Source: Pseudomonadota bacterium
Lineage (GTDB): Bacteria > Bdellovibrionota > Bacteriovoracia > Bacteriovoracales > Bacteriovoracaceae
Assembly: GCA_027488375.1 (NCBI GenBank)
Contig: JAIYBW010000004.1
Coordinates: 558,001-622,000 of the forward strand
Reading direction: 5' to 3'
DNA: 64,000 nucleotides
In this document: positions 26,692 to 34,139 of the stretch, in pieces
How positions within the stretch are numbered: position 1 is the stretch's first letter
How the letters are laid out: each line of letters starts with the position of its first letter
Made by a program: the position numbers and the translations under genes
Notes under the pieces: model-generated
What the model was told of the DNA's origin: nothing
Database searches by the model: none
What the model saw: the letters and a program-made list of their open reading frames with translations, nothing else

Positions 26692-26808
26692 ATGGAAAAA
26701 ATGATCGAAAAATTCTCCAGCTCTGACTGGGTTTTTAAAATTCTCTTTGTCGTGATTAGTATTTTGAGCCTTCATATAAAATATTTTTCATCCTATATGG
26801 GAAGATAA
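26692..26808 (+). CDS. Possible 38-aa single-span membrane protein upstream of mgsA
   Basis: MEKMIEKFSSSDWVF then a hydrophobic segment (KILFVVISILSLHI) and a short tail. It ends three bases before the mgsA ATG, and its last codons supply the mgsA ribosome-binding site, so translation would be coupled. An ATG three codons in has GGAA upstream. This is too short for certainty. Confidence 0.4.
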   Translation: MEKMIEKFSSSDWVFKILFVVISILSLHIKYFSSYMGR

Positions 26809-26811
26809 AAT

Positions 26812-27174
26812 ATGAAACGAGTTGTGCTCATTGCTCACGATAATCTTAAAAGTGAAATGGTTGAGTGGGCCAAATGCCATGAAGCCAAACTTTCAACTTT
26901 TGAACTGTATGCCACTGGAACAACAGGGCAAAAGATTCAGGAATCAACTCAGCTTAAACTGACTCGTTATAAAAGTGGTCCCCTTGGTGGAGATCAACAA
27001 ATTGGTGCGGCCATAGCCGAAGGTCGCATGGACACGGTCATTTTCTTTTGGGACCCTCTAGCTCCCCACCCTCATGATGTTGATGTTAAGGCCCTTCTAA
27101 GAATTGCAGTTGTTTACAACATTCCTCTGGCCTGTAATAAAGCGACTGCTGATCTGCTTATTTTGAGTTTATAA
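26812..27174 (+). CDS. mgsA: Methylglyoxal synthase
   Basis: A 120-aa enzyme converting dihydroxyacetone phosphate to methylglyoxal, a bypass of lower glycolysis under phosphate limitation. Motifs are clear: LIAHDNLK, YATGTTGQKI, SGPLGGDQQIGA with the phosphate-binding Gly/Gln, FFWDPL with the catalytic Asp, and PHDVDVKALLRIAVVYNIPLACN. The length is typical or slightly short. It may form a unit with the 38-aa ORF upstream. Confidence 0.95.
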   Translation: MKRVVLIAHDNLKSEMVEWAKCHEAKLSTFELYATGTTGQKIQESTQLKLTRYKSGPLGGDQQIGAAIAEGRMDTVIFFWDPLAPHPHDVDVKALLRIAVVYNIPLACNKATADLLILSL

Positions 27175-27266
27175 TCACTATTGCCATAAAATGATGGCGA
27201 AATCAGCGTTTTTCAACAGATTTCATTGAAAGATATCTTTTCCAACTTATTGAAATATCGAATCAC

Positions 27267-27295
27267 TTGGGGTTGAGAGCAAACGGATCTAATAT
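27267..27295 (+). promoter_or_regulatory. Candidate promoter of short transcript
   Basis: TTGGGG (27267-27272), a 17-bp spacer and TAATAT (27290-27295). It matches sigma-70 hexamers moderately and is followed by structured sequence and the small ORF. Confidence 0.35.
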
Positions 27296-27395
27296 CTGTC
27301 CATGAGAAAGTCATCTTCCTTCTAGATAAGAAAGTGATTAGTTTCTCTCATGAAATTTTCTGGTGTTACGGTTTTTTGATAAGGAGGTACGTTGG

Positions 27396-27473
27396 ATGAA
27401 ATCAAAAACTGAATTTTTAGTGATATGTAGAATGATCATGGTCGAGCTTCAGGACTTCAGTCCAGGTAGATAA
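27396..27473 (+). CDS. Possible 25-aa peptide with strong Shine-Dalgarno
   Basis: ATG at 27396 is preceded by AAGGAGG with eight bases of spacing, the best ribosome-binding site in this part of the window. The peptide runs MKSKTEFLVIC to DFSPGR and is followed by a terminator. It could be a small protein or a leader peptide, but no downstream gene is read before the terminator. Confidence 0.45.
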   Translation: MKSKTEFLVICRMIMVELQDFSPGR

Positions 27474-27539
27474 TAAATCTGATCTTTTTCATCAAATTTA
27501 GTCCTTAATTTATTTTTATTTAATTTTTAAATATGAATG

Positions 27540-27564
27540 AGGCCACCACTGAGTGGCCTTTTTT
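27540..27564 (+). terminator. Intrinsic terminator
   Basis: AGGCCAC-CACTGA-GTGGCCT stem-loop followed by TTTTTATTTTA. The 7-bp GC-rich stem and U-tract are classical. Confidence 0.85.
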
Positions 27565-27653
27565 ATTTTAAGCTTCTCCACTACTAAACTCAAGTTTTAG
27601 ACTTATTCTTCCGAAAACCTAGAGGCTAAAATTTTTAGCAAACCTGTAGGTTT

Positions 27654-28943
27654 ATGAGTAAGGACGACAAAAAAGCGGTTTTTAAATCCTTTATTGAGAA
27701 GCATGACATTCTTGTCGTGGATAAGAATCCTACGTCTAGAAGTCGTCTCATTAAGATCATGAGTGATCTTGGATCTAAGCGCCACATGATTCATTCTGTT
27801 GGAAGTTTTAAAGAAGCCATTGATATTATCAATGAGAAAAATATTGGTGTCGTTCTTTCAGATTATTTCATTGGAGGCGGATCTGGATTTGATCTCTTCA
27901 AACTTGCTCGAGAGAAAAATCCGGCCAAAAAGATTTGCCTTATTCTCGTCACCTCAGATCTTAACCAATCAACAGTGGCCAAAGCAGCTGAAGAAGATGT
28001 TGATTCATATGTGATTAAACCATTTACTGTAGAGAGCATCCAAGAAAATTTAGTCAACACGATTGCAGATAAAGTAAAACCATCAAAGTACATAGTGACA
28101 ATTGAAGAGGGCAAAGAACTTATTACCCAAGGTAAATATGATGAAGCCATTGCCAAGCTTCAAGAGGCACTTCCCTTAAGTAAGAAACCTGCTCTTGCCA
28201 TGTTTTATATTGGTCAAGCTGAGTTCCTAAAACAAATTACCGATCAGGCCCAGGGCTCCTATAAGAAGGGACTTTCTTATAATAACATTCACTTTAAATG
28301 TCTCTCAGGTCTCTTTGATTTGCTGATGAGCAGAAATCAATACGTAGAGGCTTATGAGATTGTTAAGAAAGTGGCTAAATATTTCCCAGCAAGCCCAGAC
28401 CGACTCCAGCAGGTCATTCGATTAGCAGTCCAAACAAATAATTTCCAAGACATGCTTTCTTACTATGAACTGTTTACCTCACTTGATGAGAGGACAAACT
28501 CAACCATTAACTATATTGGTGCAGGATTGTACGTCTCTGGAAAATATTTCATGATTAATAACGCAAAAGATGAAGCTTTAAAAATATTTGAAGCTATTGG
28601 AGTCTCTTGCTCGATATTTACGAAATACCCAAGAGCTATTATTACGGTTTTAGTCGAAAATAACATGGTTAACGAAGCTGAAAAATTTCTAGGTCGTTTT
28701 GATCCATCAACAAGAAGTGAACTTGATTATCTTATTAGCGACTATCTGGTTGATTCAATTAAATTTAACGATGCTAATCGCCTCGTAAAGTCTGGTCTAG
28801 AACTTTACAATAAAAATATCAAAGACCAACGTTGCATGCAAATCATGATCAAATCTATGAGAGAATGTGGATATAAGGAAGATAAGATCAATGATTTTGA
28901 ATTTGAGATGAATAAAATCTGGCCAGAAAAAAATGCAGCTTAA
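27654..28943 (+). CDS. Response regulator receiver domain with TPR repeats
   Basis: 429 aa. Residues about 15-140 form a CheY-like receiver: acidic patch around D23, phospho-acceptor in VVLSDYF, Thr/Ser in LILVTSD and Lys in VIKPF. From about 150 onwards a TPR-like helical superhelix continues to the C-terminus (GKYDEAIAKLQEALP, YKKGLSY, YVEAYEIVKKVAKYFP). There is no DNA-binding output, so it probably signals by protein-protein contact. No partner kinase is adjacent. AGG in TAGGTTT just before the ATG is a weak ribosome-binding site. Confidence 0.85.
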   Translation: MSKDDKKAVFKSFIEKHDILVVDKNPTSRSRLIKIMSDLGSKRHMIHSVGSFKEAIDIINEKNIGVVLSDYFIGGGSGFDLFKLAREKNPAKKICLILVTSDLNQSTVAKAAEEDVDSYVIKPFTVESIQENLVNTIADKVKPSKYIVTIEEGKELITQGKYDEAIAKLQEALPLSKKPALAMFYIGQAEFLKQITDQAQGSYKKGLSYNNIHFKCLSGLFDLLMSRNQYVEAYEIVKKVAKYFPASPDRLQQVIRLAVQTNNFQDMLSYYELFTSLDERTNSTINYIGAGLYVSGKYFMINNAKDEALKIFEAIGVSCSIFTKYPRAIITVLVENNMVNEAEKFLGRFDPSTRSELDYLISDYLVDSIKFNDANRLVKSGLELYNKNIKDQRCMQIMIKSMRECGYKEDKINDFEFEMNKIWPEKNAA

Positions 28944-28946
28944 TGA

Positions 28947-30185
28947 CTAAGCAATTTTCTTAGACTCAAGTCCTTCTGCATACCAAGACTCTACAATCGC
29001 ATTCAAGACACCTTTTCCACCAATTCCAAGCAAAATATTTCTCACGAGCAAAAGCTCTCGATCATGAAGTTTTTGTGCCGTTTGCGTTGTTAACTGATGT
29101 TTAAGGTCTATGAGTGATTCATTTTTGAGCGTTGATCTTAATTCTAGTCTACAGAACTCCCAAAAGAGCTTTTTGTGACGAAAGATATAATCTAGTGAAG
29201 TATGTGGAAAAAAGCCTGGCGTATCAAGAAGCATTTTAATTTGAGACAATTGAAAAAGCCCGACTGATTCTTTAATTCTAATAAGAGAACTCTTATCTTT
29301 ATCAAGGGCAGAGCGCATAAATTTTGGAGACTGCAGATCCTTAGAGACCCAAATTCTATGCCCCTCTTCTTTTTTTAGGTGAGCAACAAAAGTTTCATTC
29401 AAGAGGACTTCAAGACATTTTAAATAAGTTAATATGGCCTGCTCTAGTTTAATTCTATCTTTTTTACTTGTTGATTGAGCTTCAACAAGAAGGATTTCTG
29501 CATGAGTGATTTGAGTCCTTACAATTTCAGGCATTTTTTTAAAATTTTCTTCAGGAATGACAAATGACTGAATGAATGAATTTAGTTTCATCCCCTCTCC
29601 TTCGGTCATTAAAAGAGGGTTCGGCTTGAGGACTTTTAAATCATTTTCAGTTGATTGGGAAAAATATCGAGCGCGGCTTTTATCCTGAACAATCATGGGG
29701 AACCGTATAGAACTTGTAAAAGGAGTCATCTCTTTAATTTTGAAAGGATAATGCTCATTATCAACATGGAAGTCAGATAAATGTTTTATAGTCTCAGAGG
29801 CATTATTTGAAATGAGTTCAAAGTCTATGAGTTTAAACCAAACTTCTACTTTTTTATTTTGATAAAAATTCAAAGTATTTTCTGGGTCTTTAATTGTCTC
29901 ACTAACCTCGGCCACTTTTCCAACCCAAAGATGCTGATAATCTGTAATATAAAGATGAGTATCCATTTGAAGTTCATCATTTTCATTTAAAACTTCAGAA
30001 AAAACTTTTGTGTTTAAAGGTTCAGAGTACTGAGAAACTTGAATTTTACCCCAGTACATATGTGATGTAGGATCAGTTTTTTTCTTTTCACTTAAATGAT
30101 GATGAAATTCATGGGCCTGAGTTTTCCATTTTTGCTCTTCATTGAACAATGGATTAAATGCGACATAAAAGTGGTAAGGCTTCAT
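28947..30185 (-). CDS. Unknown protein, two-part architecture
   Basis: 412 aa, cytoplasmic. The N-terminal 150 residues look like a beta-rich domain (MYWGKIQVSQY, THLYITDYQHLWVGKVAEV) that loosely recalls EVE/PUA-type folds. The C-terminal 200 residues are helical with several Lys/Arg-rich segments (AILTYLKCLEVLLNETF, LVRNILLGIGGKG) and could be HEPN-like, but I see no clear Rx4-6H catalytic motif. The function is unknown. GAGGAG precedes the ATG. It lies convergent to the response regulator, three bases apart. Confidence 0.7.
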   Translation of the reverse strand: MKPYHFYVAFNPLFNEEQKWKTQAHEFHHHLSEKKKTDPTSHMYWGKIQVSQYSEPLNTKVFSEVLNENDELQMDTHLYITDYQHLWVGKVAEVSETIKDPENTLNFYQNKKVEVWFKLIDFELISNNASETIKHLSDFHVDNEHYPFKIKEMTPFTSSIRFPMIVQDKSRARYFSQSTENDLKVLKPNPLLMTEGEGMKLNSFIQSFVIPEENFKKMPEIVRTQITHAEILLVEAQSTSKKDRIKLEQAILTYLKCLEVLLNETFVAHLKKEEGHRIWVSKDLQSPKFMRSALDKDKSSLIRIKESVGLFQLSQIKMLLDTPGFFPHTSLDYIFRHKKLFWEFCRLELRSTLKNESLIDLKHQLTTQTAQKLHDRELLLVRNILLGIGGKGVLNAIVESWYAEGLESKKIA

Positions 30186-30247
30186 CGGTACTCCTCAATA
30201 ACTAAATTCTTTTCGGCTATTGAGGGAAATTTCCTAGATAAATTTAA

Positions 30248-30745
30248 CTAATTTATGAATTGAAGCTCATTTCTTACATCCTTGACCCCGAGGATGGATT
30301 CTGCACAGGCTTCAGCATCTTTTTTCATTAAACGATTCCTGACAAGGCCACTCAATTTCACAATTCCGTTTAAAACTTCTACTTCGATTTTTGTGGCATC
30401 AACCTTTGGGCTTAGATAGAGGGCATGGCAAACATTATCATAAACTTGCTTATCTGTTTGTGAAGTAAGATCCTGTCGAATTGTGCCCCATGAGTCACCA
30501 AAAAGACCAAAGTGTTCACGCATAAACCTCTCGCCCACATAAGGATTATAACTGCGGAAATCAGAGTCTGAGTTTTTTACTTTTCTCTGACCATCATCTT
30601 TTGAGTCCACTTCTTTGGCCTCAAGCTGCTCACTAAATTCTGAATTCTTTCCCCACTCACCCTCCTTAAAGGGAGTTTGTCCGGCATGGGAACGGTTAAA
30701 TCCTAAGTCGTTATCTCTGTTTTTCTCTTTGTCAAAATTAGTCAT
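30248..30745 (-). CDS. BON-domain protein
   Basis: 165 aa, hydrophilic. The first 80 residues are low-complexity, Asp/Lys/Ser-rich and probably disordered. The C-terminal 65 residues form a BON domain (VYDNVCHALYLSPKVDATKIEVEVLNGIVKLSGLV through GVKDVRNELQF), a phospholipid- or protein-binding module often tied to osmotic stress. No signal peptide is visible. The ATG at 30745 has a perfect AGGAG five bases upstream, so I reject a longer ORF to 30778. Confidence 0.85.
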   Translation of the reverse strand: MTNFDKEKNRDNDLGFNRSHAGQTPFKEGEWGKNSEFSEQLEAKEVDSKDDGQRKVKNSDSDFRSYNPYVGERFMREHFGLFGDSWGTIRQDLTSQTDKQVYDNVCHALYLSPKVDATKIEVEVLNGIVKLSGLVRNRLMKKDAEACAESILGVKDVRNELQFIN

Positions 30746-30874
30746 TTTTTCTCCTTCAATTAAGGACAAAGATTTCAAGCAAATTTAGTGCCGAAGTTTT
30801 GAATAAGCCAAAGGCGCGCCCGGGTCCTGGGAAAATATCCCCATTTTTTTTAAAAATTGAGTTAAAATTCAATC

Positions 30875-31828
30875 ATGAATGAAAATGAAGCAAATAAATC
30901 AGATGAATTAATAAAAATTAAAATTGCTCACCTTATTAAGTTTGCCCAAAACTTCCAAGGCATTGAGGTTCATGTTCTCATTAGTGGTAAATTTGTGAAG
31001 ATGAATTATGGGAGCGAGCAATTTGTCGATATTCTTAAAAAGCTGCAAGAAAAAAAACTTGAAGAAGTTTACATCAATCAAGTTGACTGCAAAAGAATCA
31101 TGGCCGAGATTCAACAAATAGTTTCATCTAAAACTTCGACTGATCAGATTAAAATGCAGTCTAGTGAAAACAGTATCGAAATCTTGAAAGCTTTTATTAC
31201 TCAAATGGGCATCACGAAAGAAGCTATCGATCTTTTAAATAGTATTAACAAAAATAGTCTTGGAATTCTTCAACAATCACCAAATCTCATGGAATGGATT
31301 AAGCGTTTTAAAACAAGTTGTTCTGAAGAGTTTTTAAAATCTATTCTCACAAGCTACCTCGCCTGCAGAATTATTGACCAATTCCCATGGGGCTCACAGC
31401 CTATTAAAGAAAAAACATGCCTGGCCTCTATGCTTTGTGACATTAATTTATCCAAAGATGATTTTGCAGCACTTAATGATTATGAAGAAAATGGCACGCC
31501 ATTGTCTGATAAAATTAAACAGCATTCTGCAGAAATCATAAAATTACTATCCATTCGTAAAGATATAGTGTCTTCAGAAACTTTAGTAATTATTGAACAA
31601 CATCATGAACGTCCTGATGGCAGTGGATTCCCTTTTGGTATTCAAGGTCCACGCTTTAACCAACTCTCAAGCATATTTATTGTTAGCCAACAATTCATTC
31701 ATCACTTAGTGAGATGTAACTTTGACTATCAACAAAGAAGGGCTATCCTCGAGCGTGTTTATGAAGTCTATCGCGGCAAAAACTTTGACAAGGCCATGGG
31801 TGCCCTCGTTTCCGTCGTTAATAAGTAA
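30875..31828 (+). CDS. Degenerate HD-GYP protein
   Basis: 317 aa. The C-terminal half follows the HD-GYP c-di-GMP phosphodiesterase fold. The GYP-type motif is present as H243-H-E-R-P-D-G-S-G-F-P, with Phe for Tyr. The HD dyad is lost, with Cys188-Asp189 in LCDINL where LHDIGK is expected. Metal binding and catalysis are therefore doubtful; it may act as a c-di-GMP-responsive or scaffolding protein. The N-terminal 100 residues are a separate small domain. A TAAAAT ends six bases before the ATG and no Shine-Dalgarno is present. Confidence 0.8.
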   Translation: MNENEANKSDELIKIKIAHLIKFAQNFQGIEVHVLISGKFVKMNYGSEQFVDILKKLQEKKLEEVYINQVDCKRIMAEIQQIVSSKTSTDQIKMQSSENSIEILKAFITQMGITKEAIDLLNSINKNSLGILQQSPNLMEWIKRFKTSCSEEFLKSILTSYLACRIIDQFPWGSQPIKEKTCLASMLCDINLSKDDFAALNDYEENGTPLSDKIKQHSAEIIKLLSIRKDIVSSETLVIIEQHHERPDGSGFPFGIQGPRFNQLSSIFIVSQQFIHHLVRCNFDYQQRRAILERVYEVYRGKNFDKAMGALVSVVNK

Positions 31829-31846
31829 AAATTACGGGCGCTAAAA

Positions 31847-32137
31847 ATGTTTATTGTGCTGAATTCTATTCTCAGCTACAACCTCAGCATGCTTCTAACC
31901 ATAATACTTTCCCTTGTTTTATGGATCCCCCTATCGCTAAGTGCTCAAAATATTGAGCCTGATTCCCCTATTCAAACAGAAGAAGAAAATGTTCTAAAAA
32001 GTGAATTATCAGATGAAGAAGTTTCACATAAAGAATTCAAAGACTTAGTTCAAAATACCATTATCCTGATGGGTCCAAGCACTAATCCATCTGACCATGA
32101 GACTGATGAGGACTCTTCTTTGACAGTAAAAAACTAA
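31847..32137 (+). CDS. Small exported acidic protein
   Basis: 96 aa. The hydrophobic N-terminus ends in LSLSAQN, a likely signal peptidase site; the mature 60 residues are very acidic (EEENVLKSELSDEEVS, DHETDEDSS) and probably disordered. It starts 18 bases after the HD-GYP gene and may be co-transcribed. An internal ATG at 31889 also begins a plausible signal peptide. No family is recognised. Confidence 0.5.
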   Translation: MFIVLNSILSYNLSMLLTIILSLVLWIPLSLSAQNIEPDSPIQTEEENVLKSELSDEEVSHKEFKDLVQNTIILMGPSTNPSDHETDEDSSLTVKN

Positions 32138-32217
32138 AGTAAATTGAATAGTTAGACTCATCCTCCTAAGTCCTTAATAAGTCAATCACTCCTGCCAAGA
32201 TCTTTAACACTGACAAA

Positions 32218-32253
32218 TAACTCACCAAAAACTGACTTAAAAACAGTGAGTTA
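32218..32253. repeat. Inverted repeat upstream of Slt gene
   Basis: TAACTCAC (32218-32225) and GTGAGTTA (32246-32253), a perfect 8-bp pair separated by 20 A-rich bases, 41 bases upstream of the transglycosylase ATG. It could be an operator; there is no U-tract, so it is not an intrinsic terminator. Confidence 0.35.
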
Positions 32254-32293
32254 ATCATCATTTTCTTGGCATCCCCCTTGCTCCATTGGAGGT

Positions 32294-32944
32294 ATGAAAA
32301 AAACAATCTTAACACTAAGTCTTATTATTAACTCTGTCTCATTTGCTGCTTCAGATGCTTCACGCTCTTTGGCAAGCATTAAGCAAGAGGTTCGAGTCGA
32401 TCATGCTCGAGAGTTATTAGGGAAGCGATATAATAAGAGTATTGTATCAAACTTTGAAAAGCATCGCGGTTTAGAAAAAAATATTCTCAGCACAGTCACC
32501 AAACATTTACCAAAGAAATTTAAATCGATGTCTTCATCTGTAGCAGAAGTCATTATTAAAGAATCAAGTACCCATGGTCTAGACCCATATTTTGTTATGG
32601 CGGTGATTGCTGGTGAATCAAGCTTTAATCCAATCGCCACAGGCCCAGTGGGTGAAATTGGGATGATGCAATTAAGACCATCTACTGGAGAATGGATGGC
32701 CAAGAAAATTAAGATGAAATGGAATGGTGAAAAAACTCTTCAAGATCCAGTTAAAAATATTCGTCTCGGGACTGCTTACTTAGCGTGGTTAAGAGAAAAA
32801 TTTGATAATCATGGACAACTGTATCTTGCGGCCTACAACATGGGTCCAAAATCTGTTAAAACAGCTCTTAATAAAAATGTTTGGCCAAAGGATTATCCAA
32901 GACATGTTATGAAGAGATATATCGCTTTTTACAAATCTATCTAA
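32294..32944 (+). CDS. Lytic transglycosylase, Slt-type
   Basis: 216 aa with signal peptide MKKTILTLSLIINSVSFA. The catalytic domain (about 90-216) shows the goose-lysozyme-like motifs: catalytic Glu in AVIAGESSFNP, GEIGMMQLRPSTG, NIRLGTAYL and AAYNMGP. It cleaves peptidoglycan glycan strands in the periplasm, or prey wall if predatory. GGAGG sits only one base before the ATG, an unusually tight spacing. It is convergent with a NodB deacetylase one base away. Confidence 0.9.
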   Translation: MKKTILTLSLIINSVSFAASDASRSLASIKQEVRVDHARELLGKRYNKSIVSNFEKHRGLEKNILSTVTKHLPKKFKSMSSSVAEVIIKESSTHGLDPYFVMAVIAGESSFNPIATGPVGEIGMMQLRPSTGEWMAKKIKMKWNGEKTLQDPVKNIRLGTAYLAWLREKFDNHGQLYLAAYNMGPKSVKTALNKNVWPKDYPRHVMKRYIAFYKSI

Positions 32945-32945
32945 G

Positions 32946-33800
32946 TTAAAGAGAGCAGCTTTTGGTGATACGAAATTCTTCTATATCATCGATTCTTGGC
33001 AGCTGAAGACTTCGGTTTTGAGCATATTGAATAAAAAGCTCAGTTGCTTTAACAGAAGGCTCCTGAATATCATGTAATAAAATCACCCCGCCAGAAGGAG
33101 GATTTTTGAGGGGAATTGGATTTTTAACATAGGTATTACCCACTTTTTTAAAATCAATAAATAAACCACCTTCATTATGCACAATCATGTTATTCGCAAC
33201 ATCTTCTGAAGTCATACCAGGAACCCAGTCAGCCGTATCCACATCCCAGAACGCCATGTGAATACAATTTTCTCCCATTAATTCTCTTGAAATTTCTTTA
33301 AGGGCATTGATGTGGTGATAATCAGATCTCGTCCCATAGTCTCCAAAGGGAAAACGATAATAATGCTTTTTATATTCGTATCCAGCTTTTTTGTGCCACT
33401 GTGCAAGCTCAATAAATGATTGTTTAACACGAACTTTCCACTCAGATTCAGTGAGATCAGCTCCTCGATCATGAGTAACACCATGTGATCCAATGAGATG
33501 ACCTTCATCAAGCATTCTCTTGATTATAGGAAAAGTGCTTTCATTAATTTTTGAAGTAAGAACAAAAAATAACGCTTTAACTTGATATTTTTTTAAGACA
33601 TCTAAAATTTGAACCGTACGAGTTGGATGGGGGCCATCATCAAAGGTAAGGGCAAAAGTACCCGTTTTATAAATTGAGAGTGCCTGATAAGGTCTCAAAC
33701 CACGATCTGCTCTAGAATACTCTCTTTCCTCTGGATACTGATCCTGACCACTAAAAGCCTTAAGAGTTAGTAAAAAAAGCATAACCAAGAAAATTTTCAT
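32946..33800 (-). CDS. Exported polysaccharide deacetylase (NodB fold)
   Basis: 284 aa with a signal peptide (MKIFLVMLFLLTLKAFS). The NodB motifs are well kept: FALTFDDGPHPTRT, SHGVTHDRGADL, YRFPFGDYG, WDVDTADW and GVILLHDIQ. Likely deacetylates peptidoglycan N-acetylglucosamine. In Bdellovibrio, such enzymes mark prey wall and a dedicated lysozyme later attacks the deacetylated wall; the neighbouring transglycosylase makes a similar pairing plausible here, though not shown. CGGAG precedes the ATG. Confidence 0.9.
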   Translation of the reverse strand: MKIFLVMLFLLTLKAFSGQDQYPEEREYSRADRGLRPYQALSIYKTGTFALTFDDGPHPTRTVQILDVLKKYQVKALFFVLTSKINESTFPIIKRMLDEGHLIGSHGVTHDRGADLTESEWKVRVKQSFIELAQWHKKAGYEYKKHYYRFPFGDYGTRSDYHHINALKEISRELMGENCIHMAFWDVDTADWVPGMTSEDVANNMIVHNEGGLFIDFKKVGNTYVKNPIPLKNPPSGGVILLHDIQEPSVKATELFIQYAQNRSLQLPRIDDIEEFRITKSCSL

Positions 33801-33904
33801 AAAACTCCGTTAATTAGACACACTTTATTTATAGAACAATTTCTGTCGCGAAATCTACTAAATTAAGGGCATAGGAATTGCAAGAGTTTGAAATGAGGTT
33901 ATGT

Positions 33905-34138
33905 ATGAAAAATAAAATCCTTTTTTTTATTTTCACGCTGCTTTTATTTCACATGGCACTAGGTAATGGACCAACGATGGAAGTCAGAAAAAAGAAAATT
34001 CAAAAGATGGAGTCCGAAACTCCTCCCCAGTCAATAAAAACCAAAGAGGAGTTTGAACGTGAGAAAAAGAAAAAATATGAAGAGAGAAAAATGAGATGGC
34101 TCATGGAGCACGAAGCTCACTACCCTCATGACTTCTAA
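33905..34138 (+). CDS. Small exported Lys/Glu-rich protein
   Basis: 77 aa: signal peptide MKNKILFFIFTLLLFHMALG, then a highly charged helical segment (EEFEREKKKKYEERKMRW). The ATG at 33905 has GAGG six bases upstream, so earlier in-frame starts are rejected. It lies convergent to the TonB receptor gene. No family is recognised. Confidence 0.55.
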   Translation: MKNKILFFIFTLLLFHMALGNGPTMEVRKKKIQKMESETPPQSIKTKEEFEREKKKKYEERKMRWLMEHEAHYPHDF

Positions 34139-34139
34139 C

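Larger units (their letters stand above)
27175..27653. other. 479-base intergenic region with a possible short transcript
   Basis: Contains a promoter-like pair (27267-27295), an inverted repeat around CATGAGA/TCTCATG (about 27302-27352), a 25-codon ORF behind a perfect AAGGAGG (27396-27473) and a strong intrinsic terminator (27540-27564). Together these could form a roughly 260-nt transcript, coding or regulatory. I do not recognise a known RNA family in it. Confidence 0.45.

Noticed and set aside
27636-27649. AAACCT-GT-AGGTTT dyad before the response regulator as a hairpin
   Set aside because: A two-base loop cannot form a stable RNA hairpin; as a DNA site it is short and unsupported.
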